The notes under the pieces: generated by a model
Seen by the model: only the letters and a program-made list of their open reading frames with translations
The model's database searches: none
What the model was told of the DNA's origin: nothing
Position numbers and translations under genes: made by a program
Assembly (NCBI GenBank): GCA_029242085.1
Contig: JAQWUP010000033.1
Coordinates: forward strand, 1-48,791
Direction of reading: 5' to 3'
Source: Porticoccaceae bacterium
Lineage (GTDB): Bacteria; Pseudomonadota; Gammaproteobacteria; Pseudomonadales; Porticoccaceae
DNA: 48,791 nucleotides
In this document: piece after piece, positions 9,933 through 17,997 of the stretch
Numbering within the stretch: the first letter of the stretch is position 1
Layout of the letters: every line of letters begins with the position of its first letter

Positions 9933-11711
9933 TTACAACGTTTGAAAGTCTGCTGCAACTAGTTCTTCAGCATAATTGGAATCGGTAATAACACTAGCCA
10001 GATAGGCTAAATTGCGAGTAAGGATTTGGCTTGAAAAGAAGCTCGCAGTTTTTATTTTTTGCCCATAAAAAGGATCAGTCGAACCCTCATCTATACGTTT
10101 CTGAGCGGCCACTGCCAACTTAGCCAATAACCAGAAAGAGATGCTGTTGCCAAATAACATTAAGAAGTTATAGGCCAATGAGGGCGATTTAGCGCTGTTA
10201 GCCAATACATAATTCAGCGCCTGCTGACACTGTTCGATAGTGGTGGCCAGGCCCGTTGCCAGCTCTTTGCAAGCACCAGTGGCTGACGAGAGTTCGGAGA
10301 CTGTCTGCTGCATCTCTGCCAGCACCCGAGCAATGGTTTCACCGCCATCGCGCAGACATTTGCGCCCGACAAAATCCAGGGCCTGAATTCCGTTGGTGCC
10401 CTCATAGATGGGCAGAATTCGGGCATCGCGCATATGCTGAGCGGCGCCAGTTTCTTCGATAAAGCCCATGCCGCCATGCACCTGCACTCCTAAGGAGGTG
10501 CTCTCCATTGAGACTTCGGTACACCAGCCTTTAACCAGTGGTGTCATCATTTCCACTAGTTGGGCATCGATAGCACGCTGATCGGCATCGGGATGATGAT
10601 GGCTGCGATCCTCTGCGGCAATAGTAAAGAATGACATGGCACGACCAGCTTCGGTCAGCGCACGCATCTGCATCAGCATACGCTTGACATCTGGATGGTG
10701 AATAATCGGGGCATTGCCCTCGACGCCCTGCACCTTGCCCTGCACACGTTCTGAGGCATAGGCCACGGCTTGCTGATAGGCGCGCTCGCCCAATCCAATA
10801 CCCTGATGCCCTACTGAGAGCCGTGCATTGTTCATCATGCTGAACATACACATCAATCCCTGATTTAACGGGCCAACCAGGTAGCCGACCGCTCCGCCAT
10901 TGTCACCAAAGGCCATGGTGCAGGTGGGGCTGCTGTGGATGCCCAGCTTGTGCTCAACGCCCACCGGTTTGACATCGTTGCGTTCACCCAGGCTGCCATC
11001 GGCATTGATTAAATATTTGGGTACCAAGAACAGTGAAATACCATGGTTGCCTGCCGGTGCATCTGGCAGTCGCGCCAGCACCAGATGAATTACATTTTCG
11101 GTGAGTTCATGGTCACCCCAGGTAATATAGATCTTCTGCCCACTGACCAGATAGTGATCGCCCTCGGGCACCGCTTTGGTCTTTACTGCCGATAAATCGG
11201 TGCCGGCCTGTGGTTCAGTCAGATTCATGGTACCTGACCAGGAACCGGAAATAAGCTGTCTTAGATAGATGTCTTTTTGCTCATCGGTACCATAGAGGTT
11301 GAGGGCGTGAATAACTCCACGGCTCAGCATCGGCAGCAGGCTGAAACCTACATTTGCCGACTGCAGCATCTCCTGCACTGCCACGTCGATAACGCCGGGA
11401 AATCCGGCACCATCATATTTGGCATCACCACTTAGGCAGCACCAGCCGGCGTCGACCATCTGCTGGTAAATGCCGTCTAACATCGGCGCGGTCACCACTG
11501 AGCCCTCATGGAGGTGCGCGGGCTGAGTATCGGCCTCCCAATTGCTCGGCGCGACAACCTCTTCAAAGAACTTTGCCGCTTCCGGCAAGATAGCCTCAAC
11601 CATATCGCTGCTGGCATCTTCAAAGCCGGGTAATTTGCTGTGCTCGTCGTAACCGACCAGCTCTTCTAAAATAAAGGAAATGTCTTTTTGCGGTACTTTG
11701 TAAACAGTCAT
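9933..11711 (-). CDS. Acyl-CoA dehydrogenase, DmdC/FadE-like
   Basis: This FAD enzyme oxidises an acyl-CoA to the enoyl-CoA. At 592 aa it has the extended form: N-terminal helical domain, middle beta domain (GTMNLTEPQAGTDLSAV), C-terminal domain with the catalytic Glu in RILPIYEGTNGIQALDF, and a further C-terminal domain from about residue 470. This architecture is shared by 3-methylmercaptopropionyl-CoA dehydrogenase (DmdC, DMSP demethylation pathway) and by generic FadE-like enzymes; the sequence alone does not separate them. It is a single gene, divergent from the arsM-like remnant, with no dmdA/B/D neighbours. That favours a general fatty or branched acyl-CoA role. Confidence 0.88.
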   Translation of the reverse strand: MTVYKVPQKDISFILEELVGYDEHSKLPGFEDASSDMVEAILPEAAKFFEEVVAPSNWEADTQPAHLHEGSVVTAPMLDGIYQQMVDAGWCCLSGDAKYDGAGFPGVIDVAVQEMLQSANVGFSLLPMLSRGVIHALNLYGTDEQKDIYLRQLISGSWSGTMNLTEPQAGTDLSAVKTKAVPEGDHYLVSGQKIYITWGDHELTENVIHLVLARLPDAPAGNHGISLFLVPKYLINADGSLGERNDVKPVGVEHKLGIHSSPTCTMAFGDNGGAVGYLVGPLNQGLMCMFSMMNNARLSVGHQGIGLGERAYQQAVAYASERVQGKVQGVEGNAPIIHHPDVKRMLMQMRALTEAGRAMSFFTIAAEDRSHHHPDADQRAIDAQLVEMMTPLVKGWCTEVSMESTSLGVQVHGGMGFIEETGAAQHMRDARILPIYEGTNGIQALDFVGRKCLRDGGETIARVLAEMQQTVSELSSATGACKELATGLATTIEQCQQALNYVLANSAKSPSLAYNFLMLFGNSISFWLLAKLAVAAQKRIDEGSTDPFYGQKIKTASFFSSQILTRNLAYLASVITDSNYAEELVAADFQTL

Positions 11712-11882
11712 AAATCTTTAGGCTCAATTTAACTTGTAAGGAACAAGTATTATCGTTTAGTTGGGCCCTGTAAACCAATAACAATGACTAATTGGTTCAA
11801 TCGTTGCACCTATACTGAGTATCTGTTGTCATAGATTGTGGCTGCCATCGAAGGCGCCTGTTTACAGTTAAAGGGACAATTG

Positions 11883-12383
11883 ATGAATAAGGATATTCAG
11901 CCGTCAGATGATAAAGACGCGGTGAGCCAACACGATGATATAACAGCCAGAGTCAAAGCTTATTACGGCTCTGTTTTAGCCACCAGCCAAGACCTCAAAA
12001 CCAGCGCCTGCTGCCCAGCCGATGCCCCGCCGCCCCATATTCAAGCCCTTCTCAACAACATCCATCCCGCGTTTGAGGAAAAGTTCTATGGCTGCGGCTC
12101 GCCGCTGCCGGTGGCGGCCGCGGGCTGTACTGTGCTCGATCTCGGCTGTGGCAGCGGTCGCGATGCCTTTATACTCAGTCAATTAGTCGGCGAGAATGGC
12201 GAGGTTATCGGCATTGATATGACTGACTAGCAGCTGACGGTCACACGGGAGCATATTGACTGGCATACAGACAGGTTTGCCTACAGGTCACCCAACATAT
12301 GCTTTAAAAAGGGTTATATCGAGGACCTGACCAGCATCGGTATCAAAGACGATAGCATTGATATTATTATCTCTAACTGCTGG
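11883..12383 (+). pseudogene. ArsM-like SAM methyltransferase remnant
   Basis: The frame starts at ATG 11883 behind AAAGGGA. It encodes an arsenite-methyltransferase-like N-terminus: KAYYGSVLATSQDLKTSACC, then the SAM motif VLDLGCGSGRDAF and GEVIGIDMTD. A TAG at 12228-12230 stops it at the residue after D. The same frame continues after the TAG as QLTVTREHIDWH ... GYIEDL ... DIIISNC, which is the normal family sequence. Homology ends abruptly near 12380, where the convergent radical SAM remnant begins. It therefore carries one nonsense codon plus a 3' truncation of more than half the gene. Intact relatives are about 350-390 aa. Likely non-functional. Confidence 0.85.
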
Positions 12384-12625
12384 GTGCCGTAATTGCTCTG
12401 TTGGACTTTATCAAGAAAGGTTTGCACCTCAGTGAGACTGGTATAACTGAGTCGATCTTTAACTGGGCTGGATTCGATATAACAGCTTTCGCAAGCCAGA
12501 TTACACAGGGTGCCGGTGTTAAACCAAAGGGTGTCGAGTGCGCGCAGTTGAACGCTGGCGCGGGGCTCTCCGGTCGCTGTTATCAGCGGATCGGTAAACT
12601 GCGCAGAATTCTTTTCAATATCCAT
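12384..12625 (-). pseudogene. Radical SAM protein, N-terminal remnant
   Basis: The gene reads from ATG 12625. It contains LDTLWFNTGTLCNLACESCY with the CxxxCxxC cluster-binding motif of radical SAM enzymes, then ESSPVKDRLSY and EVQTFLDKVQQ. After about 75 residues homology is lost at the junction with the methyltransferase remnant. The rest of the frame reads through that gene's antisense to 12314 and is not native. Intact members usually exceed 300 aa. The family is not assigned; the N-terminus resembles radical SAM proteins that lie beside ArsM-like methyltransferases. Confidence 0.8.
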
Positions 12626-12755
12626 ATTGAACCATCTGTATTAGGCATTTGGGCAGTGGGCTGTGCCCGACTCAGTATTGGAGTCTAACTTCCTGTTGCC
12701 CCAATGCCCAGTTAAAACATAGCACAAACTTTCACGATCGCCAGTTTGACGCTGC

Positions 12756-13178
12756 TTACTCGCTGATCGGCTCTGAGGGACGGGTTGCGCTATAGGCCCA
12801 ATAGATAAAAATAAACTGAAATAGCAGGCGTATATAGAGAAGGCTCAGTGCTATCTCGGGAAATAATTCCGGGTTGAGGGCCATATAAATATTGGCCGGA
12901 TAGACCGCTATCAACAGTGCCACCAATCCCCAACCGGCGGCTGACCGCAGTCTGGGAATCAGTACGCAGACGCCACCGACAATCTCAAAGAAGCCACTGA
13001 TATAGACCGCTTCCAAATGCAGCGGCAGATAGTCGGGCATGATATTGAGATAGAAATCTGGATTGACAAAATGATCGACGCCGATATTGATAAAAAATAC
13101 CGCCAGCCCGAAAAGTGCGATGGTTTTTATACGGCTTGCGGGTAACTGCAGCGCCTTGGAGATTGTTTGCAACATCAT
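12756..13178 (-). CDS. DoxX-family membrane protein
   Basis: A small integral membrane protein of about 140 aa with four predicted spans (around residues 20-38, 55-75, 80-100 and 112-130) and the DoxX-like motif FFINIGVDHFVNPDFYL. The ATG at 13178 follows AGG-TTTTG and is preferred to the TTG at 13181. It lies 18 bp after the carboxylesterase stop on the same strand, so the two are probably cotranscribed. The function of this DoxX branch is unclear. Confidence 0.8.
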   Translation of the reverse strand: MMLQTISKALQLPASRIKTIALFGLAVFFINIGVDHFVNPDFYLNIMPDYLPLHLEAVYISGFFEIVGGVCVLIPRLRSAAGWGLVALLIAVYPANIYMALNPELFPEIALSLLYIRLLFQFIFIYWAYSATRPSEPISE

Positions 13179-13196
13179 CAAAACCTATATGAAATT

Positions 13197-15014
13197 TTAT
13201 AGCACTTCTATGGAGCCATACTCTGCAATCAGTCTGGCATCCAGATCGCGCTGTTCCGCTTTGATATCAAACTGATTGCACAGCCCATCGTTCCAGCTGT
13301 GATATTCCTCCAGCCTGTGATCACCCACATTGGTAAAGGATTCCCAGGCAATAAAACATTTTTCCAATTCGGTAAGCCCATTGTGTGTGGCAATCTTGTC
13401 GAGCAGCGAAGCGATATTGTCCTGCTCTACATCCATTCTCAGCAGATCATCTTTATCCAGGTGCACATATGCGGGGCTGGCCGTTTTAAAGGCCCTCCAC
13501 TCAAAGGGTAAATTAACACTTGGATTTGCCGAGCGGGCGAAGTTACTCCAGGCGCCCATCACAGTCGCTCCCATCTGATCTCGGGCCGGCCCCTCGGGAT
13601 AGATATAGGATGTGATCGGCCCGTAAGTATAGTTTCCCGTCACAAAGGCGATATCGGTGCCATGGGCTGCCCCGATAATATTGGGGATATCAATCAGTAT
13701 CGAGCTCTCCTGATGGTCCCAGTCAAATCTGTAGGCATAGAGATTCTGATATCCGGCCGACTCCATGGCCATCAACGCATCATCGACACCACGCAGTTTC
13801 CAGGCATGGGATCTGGTGCGCACCCAGAGTTCAAATAACTCGGGATTTTTAATGGTTATCTTGGGCGGCAACAGCTTGGTAAAGATATAGCTAGTGTCGG
13901 CGAAGTAGCGATGCAGACCCAGCCAGAACGACACTTCATCTTTGGTAGCACCAGCAATCACAGGTACATTTTTAGCGTATTTGGCTGTGCCCAGAGCGCC
14001 CAGCAATCCCTCAGTGGGAATCACTAGACTGTCGATGGTGGTCAATGGGATTGCATCATAACCCTCAGTCTCGTGATAGAGCCCGATAAAGTCACGCGCA
14101 TCCATCGCCATCAGTCGCTCGCGAAGGTCCACAGCGCTGTACTCAGACTGGGGTTTTTCGACCAGTTTATTGACGATCTGCCAGGAACCGCGTTTAACCA
14201 GCGGATTGACGCCGTTGCGATTATAGGCCTCTTCGAGCGGTGCACTGGTGGTATAGCCTGACTGGGAAATAGCCTTGTGAAACAGCCCGTTGCTCAGTGG
14301 TGATGCGAGCAGTGCAAAGGTGTTGTGCGCCCCTGCTGACTCGCCAAAAATCGTGACATTATCCGCATCGCCACCAAAGTTTTGAATATTATTTTGTACC
14401 CATTTCAGGGCCTCGACAATATCCAGGGTGCCGAAGTTAGAGGTTTTATCCATTCCCTGCTGCTGGCCCTGAATGGCTGGATGGGTAAACCATCCCAATG
14501 CGCCGAGGCGGTAGTTGGTAGTGACCACCACCACATCCTGACTGGCGACCATCTGGGTAAAGTCGTAGTAATCTTTCAGGCCGGTGGTATTGCCACCCCC
14601 ATGGATCCAAAACATGACCGGATACTGTTTTTCGGAGAAATCTGCCGGGGCACGGATATCCAGATACAGGCAGTCTTCAGCGCCAACGATGCCCTCGCCA
14701 CTCGAACCCGCATAGCGACTGGCTTTTTGTACGCAGGCGGTGTCTTCTTGTTCAACGATAATACGCTGCGGCGACTGCAGCGCGCGCGTCGCTTTCCAAC
14801 GCAGTTCACCGACGGGTGGCTGGGCATAGGGAATATCAAACCAGGACACTACCGCCTCTGCGGTCTCAGCTCCTGAACGCAGCGACTGCCCCTGCACTAT
14901 ACCGCTGCTGGTCTGAATATTATTGGCTGGAAGACGGTCGATGGCTGGCTCTTTAGGGGTGACTATCTGACAGGCTGCGAGCGTTGCTGAGACGATCAAT
15001 AGTAGACGAATCAT
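13197..15014 (-). CDS. Type-B carboxylesterase, predicted lipoprotein
   Basis: This alpha/beta-hydrolase is likely tethered in the envelope and cleaves carboxylic esters. The signal ends in a lipobox (TLAAC, Cys15). The oxyanion-hole motif WIHGGGN is at about 137-142, the nucleophile Ser226 sits in FGESAGAH, the acid Glu is probably in ATKDEVSFW, and the His is in GAAHGTDIAF. EDCLYLDI is the second family signature. At 605 aa it is of usual length. GAGAG precedes the ATG by 5 bp. A perfect 17-bp palindrome sits about 45 bp upstream and may be its operator. The natural substrate is unknown. Confidence 0.9.
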   Translation of the reverse strand: MIRLLLIVSATLAACQIVTPKEPAIDRLPANNIQTSSGIVQGQSLRSGAETAEAVVSWFDIPYAQPPVGELRWKATRALQSPQRIIVEQEDTACVQKASRYAGSSGEGIVGAEDCLYLDIRAPADFSEKQYPVMFWIHGGGNTTGLKDYYDFTQMVASQDVVVVTTNYRLGALGWFTHPAIQGQQQGMDKTSNFGTLDIVEALKWVQNNIQNFGGDADNVTIFGESAGAHNTFALLASPLSNGLFHKAISQSGYTTSAPLEEAYNRNGVNPLVKRGSWQIVNKLVEKPQSEYSAVDLRERLMAMDARDFIGLYHETEGYDAIPLTTIDSLVIPTEGLLGALGTAKYAKNVPVIAGATKDEVSFWLGLHRYFADTSYIFTKLLPPKITIKNPELFELWVRTRSHAWKLRGVDDALMAMESAGYQNLYAYRFDWDHQESSILIDIPNIIGAAHGTDIAFVTGNYTYGPITSYIYPEGPARDQMGATVMGAWSNFARSANPSVNLPFEWRAFKTASPAYVHLDKDDLLRMDVEQDNIASLLDKIATHNGLTELEKCFIAWESFTNVGDHRLEEYHSWNDGLCNQFDIKAEQRDLDARLIAEYGSIEVL

Positions 15015-15056
15015 AAGAGCTCTCTTGGTTTTTTAACCGTTATTTTTATTATGGCA

Positions 15057-15073
15057 AGCGTTTGTCAAACGCT
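15057..15073. promoter_or_regulatory. Palindrome upstream of the esterase gene, possible operator
   Basis: AGCGTTTG-T-CAAACGCT is a perfect inverted repeat 43-59 bp upstream of the esterase start codon, where a repressor would overlap the promoter. The regulator is unknown and no regulator gene lies next to it. Confidence 0.4.
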
Positions 15074-15136
15074 GATGTTATGTCGGTTGTACGCGCCGCT
15101 TACCTTAGTCGATCACTGCACAGTTGGGAACTAAAA

Positions 15137-15196
15137 AAGCCGTATTGGGCGCATCCCATCACTAAACTAAGCTCTGGACTACGCCAAATACGGCTT
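15137..15196 (-). terminator. Long-loop hairpin with T-run, terminator of the lipoprotein gene
   Basis: AAGCCGTATTGGGCG (15137-15151) pairs with CGCCAAATACGGCTT (15182-15196) with one mismatch around a 30-nt loop. On the minus strand the stem runs into TTTTTT. It lies downstream of the 15412 lipoprotein gene. It could alternatively be part of a small RNA. The 397-bp gap 15015-15411 otherwise holds a heptamer repeat and an operator-like palindrome. Confidence 0.5.
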
Positions 15197-15254
15197 ACTA
15201 GGAAACGACCCCAAACTACTGATGATCTCCTGCTCTCACTACTGCTTACTTCTG

Positions 15255-15303
15255 TTACTTCTTACCTCTTACTTCTTACTTCTTACTTCTTACATCTTAC
15301 TTC
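15255..15303. repeat. Seven tandem copies of a heptamer (TTACTTC)
   Basis: Units at 15255, 15262, 15269, 15276, 15283, 15290 and 15297. Units 2 (TTACCTC) and 6 (TTACATC) carry one substitution each. The tract is non-coding, lying between the lipoprotein gene and its putative terminator. A repeat with a 7-bp period can change copy number by slippage. Confidence 0.85.
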
Positions 15304-15411
15304 TCTTTACTGCTACTACAGACCTACCTCCTTTGCTAATTTATTTACAGCACGCCACTCTTATGGAATCTGAGCATGATGCAGTTGATATTTCTCCCAC
15401 AGCCGACACGG

Positions 15412-15816
15412 TTAAGCCAGAACCTCTAGAGGCGTAGCCATTACAAGATAAGTCGCCCTCGCTGTAGTCTTTTCCGGTAATTGCCTCACGAACTTTTTTA
15501 CTGGTGCCACTTGACTCAGATCAAAGGCGGAGTGATCGGAGCCGCCCAACACTGAATATGTCAGGGCATCGCCGTCGGGATCATGGCCATGGAGGGCAAC
15601 AACGGTCTGTTGCTGCTCTGGCAGCTCAATAATTTCTGCAACTGTCAATGTAGGAGAATGATTGCTCGCCTGACTCGACCCAGATGCTGAATCGACGGAT
15701 GATCCACCACCTCCGCAAGAGGCTAAAACCAAGCAAAAAACCAGAGGTAAAGCGGTGCGAGAAACTCTGGAAATTTTTATCGGGAACTGTTCGACTGAAC
15801 TGAAATTTACAAGCAT
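15412..15816 (-). CDS. Truncated lipoprotein with cadherin-like start
   Basis: From ATG 15816 the protein is 134 aa: a hydrophobic signal, lipobox LASC followed by a GGGGSS linker, then one Ig/cadherin-like strand set (SPTLTVAEIIELPEQQQ, VALHGHDPDGDALTYSV). Such lipoproteins are usually many hundreds of residues with repeated domains. Here the homology fades after FDLSQ and a stop follows about 30 residues later. It may be a decayed or frameshifted remnant. A longer in-frame start exists at 15888 but would put 24 polar residues before the signal. Confidence 0.55.
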   Translation of the reverse strand: MLVNFSSVEQFPIKISRVSRTALPLVFCLVLASCGGGGSSVDSASGSSQASNHSPTLTVAEIIELPEQQQTVVALHGHDPDGDALTYSVLGGSDHSAFDLSQVAPVKKFVRQLPEKTTARATYLVMATPLEVLA

Positions 15817-15948
15817 GCTTTCATCCGTAAAGCTATTCATAGCTGGATAATAGTCACAGCTATTTATTAATGCAATATTTTTCTGCATAAAATTTGGACG
15901 AAAAAATTAAGATATACGCTTATATTTGAGGGTATTAAAAGATTTTAC

Positions 15949-17700
15949 TTAGCTCTCGGAAGAGATTACCGCATCAGCAGAAAACTGCAGCTTAGCCAGA
16001 CGTGCATAGAGTGGGCTAATGGCTAGCAGTTGCTGATGACTGCCCTGCGCAACCTTGCGCCCAGCATCCATCACAACAATTTCATCCGCATGTAAAATCG
16101 TCGCCAGCCGATGGGCGATAATAATTGTAGTGCGGCCCTTCATTAATTTATCCAGTGCCAACTGCACCTTGTATTCACTCTCAGCATCCAGAGCACTAGT
16201 GGCCTCATCCAGCAGCAATATACGCGGATCCTTGAGCAGCGCACGGGCAATGGCGATGCGCTGGCGCTGACCACCAGAGAGTCGCACGCCCTGCTCACCC
16301 AAGTCGCTGTGATAGCCATTTGGCAGTTTGCTGATAAATTCATCGGCATGGGCAGCCACAGCGGCGGCCATCACCTCTTCATCAGATGCAGAGGATTTAC
16401 CATAGCGAATGTTGTACATCACATCCCCAGTAAATAGCGTTGGCTGTTGCTGCACTACAGCAACTTGCTCACGTAACTCACTGGGACTCAGCTGCCGGAT
16501 ATCGCATTGGCCAAAACATACCTGGCCCTGTTGCGGATCATAAAAACGCTGAATCAAATCAAACAGTGTCGACTTACCTGCGCCTGAGGGCCCCACCAGA
16601 GCAACGATTTTATCTTTGGCAATCTCCAGAGAGAACTCCGCTAGCGCTGGCTGTTCAGGCCTTGAGGGATAGCAAAAGGTGAGGTTTTTAAAACCTAAAA
16701 CTGCAGGTAGACGGGCCACATCCTGTGGCTTGTCGACCGCCAGAATCTCATTGTCTGCATGCAGCAGCTCCATCAGGCGCTCGGTCGCACCCACCGCTCT
16801 TTGCAACTCACCGTAAACCTCTGATAACGAAGCCACACCGGTAGCCATTAGAATCGCATAAAAAATAAAAGCGCCCAATTCGCCGCCACTCATGCTGCCA
16901 TTGATAACATCGCTACCACCAACCCACAGCATTGCCGACAGTGCCCCAAATACTAGCAGAATCACCGCAGCCATTAAGATAGCGCGCTGACTAACGCGAC
17001 GCTTTGCCACCGCAAAAGCACGCTCGACCTCTGCCGAAAATGCTCGTTTCTCCTGCGCTTCCTGAGTAAAACTCTGCACGGTTTTAATATGCTGAATAAT
17101 TTCACCGGCGTAAGAGCCTACATCTGCAATACTGTCCTGACTCTGTCTGGATAGACTGCGCACCTTGCGCCCGAATACCAGTACCGGCATCAGTACCACA
17201 GGCACGGCGACCACAATAATCAGGGTCAATTTAATATTGGTTACCAGCAACATAATCAGCGCGCCGGTAAAGCTAATAGCGCTGCGCAGGGCAATAGACA
17301 CCGAAGAGCCGATAATCGACTGCAGCAATGTGGTGTCAGAAGTCAGCCGCGACATAATGTCGCCGCTGCGATTGGTTTCAAAAAAAGCCGGGTGCAGATC
17401 AACGATATGATCAAATACAGCGGTGCGAATATCTGCACTGACTCGCTCGCCCAGCCAGGAGATAAGATAGAATCTAATATAGGTGCCCAGGGCCATCAGT
17501 GCCGAGGCAATAAGCACAAATAGTATCGCAATATTCAGTTGCAACTGAGACTGCTCAGCAAAGCCCTGATCAATCACCAGCCGCAAACCCTGCCCGATCG
17601 AGAGCGTCACAGCGGCGGTAAACACCAACGCCGCCAGAAATATCCACACTCGCACCTGATAGGGCTTGAGAAACTGAAATAGCGCCAGAAGTACCGACAT
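15949..17700 (-). CDS. ABCB-type ABC exporter (fused membrane and ATPase domains)
   Basis: A half-size exporter that works as a homodimer in the inner membrane. Residues 1-310 hold six membrane spans with coupling-helix sequence FFETNRSGDIMSRLTSD. The ATPase domain has Walker A GPSGAGKST, Q-loop VVQQQPTLF, signature LSGGQRQRIA, Walker B ILLLDEATSALD and the switch His in IIIAHRL. At 583 aa it fits MsbA-related lipid or drug exporters. The essential MsbA is normally linked to lpxK, which is absent here. I therefore regard this as an MsbA-related paralogue of unknown cargo. Confidence 0.93.
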   Translation of the reverse strand: MSVLLALFQFLKPYQVRVWIFLAALVFTAAVTLSIGQGLRLVIDQGFAEQSQLQLNIAILFVLIASALMALGTYIRFYLISWLGERVSADIRTAVFDHIVDLHPAFFETNRSGDIMSRLTSDTTLLQSIIGSSVSIALRSAISFTGALIMLLVTNIKLTLIIVVAVPVVLMPVLVFGRKVRSLSRQSQDSIADVGSYAGEIIQHIKTVQSFTQEAQEKRAFSAEVERAFAVAKRRVSQRAILMAAVILLVFGALSAMLWVGGSDVINGSMSGGELGAFIFYAILMATGVASLSEVYGELQRAVGATERLMELLHADNEILAVDKPQDVARLPAVLGFKNLTFCYPSRPEQPALAEFSLEIAKDKIVALVGPSGAGKSTLFDLIQRFYDPQQGQVCFGQCDIRQLSPSELREQVAVVQQQPTLFTGDVMYNIRYGKSSASDEEVMAAAVAAHADEFISKLPNGYHSDLGEQGVRLSGGQRQRIAIARALLKDPRILLLDEATSALDAESEYKVQLALDKLMKGRTTIIIAHRLATILHADEIVVMDAGRKVAQGSHQQLLAISPLYARLAKLQFSADAVISSES

Positions 17701-17757
17701 TTTTGCGGTCGATTTCTGAGTCGAGGAAGCGGGATTACTGTTAATGGGCTATCACCG

Positions 17758-17823
17758 TTAATAATGGGGTTTTTTAAGATCGGCGCCGAGTATGACGATC
17801 ATACCGAGCAATGCAAGTAGCAC
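17758..17823 (-). other. Possible 21-codon membrane peptide or gene remnant
   Basis: In the 297-bp gap 17701-17997, the minus strand reads GTG (17823) to TAA (17758) as VLLALLGMIVILGADLKKPHY, a single hydrophobic span ending in basic residues. AGAGTTAGG precedes the GTG. It could be a true small protein ahead of the exporter gene or the tail of a lost transporter. Nothing else is recognised in this gap. Confidence 0.25.
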
Positions 17824-17997
17824 CCCTAACTCTTTTATTTATTGCTAAGCTACAGTCAGCGGAATTAGCGCAGATACATCGCCGTCAAAACCAAAATAAA
17901 CAGGGCCCGATTAGATAAAAATGGGTCGCTTTATGCCATTATGCGATAGTCCCTTTACTCTAGATTCAACACAATAATAATCAGGAATGGTCCCAGC

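Noticed and set aside
9933-11711. Firm assignment as DMSP enzyme DmdC
   Set aside because: Family architecture fits, but FadE-like paralogues share it and no other DMSP-pathway gene is present in the window.
15137-15196. attC-like integron site
   Set aside because: The long inverted repeat lacks the GTTRRRY/RYYYAAC core sites; a T-run on the minus strand favours a terminator.
15062-15437. Overlapping plus-strand ORFs across the heptamer repeat
   Set aside because: The translations are Leu/Ser/Tyr runs produced by the TTACTTC repeat, without domains or ribosome sites.
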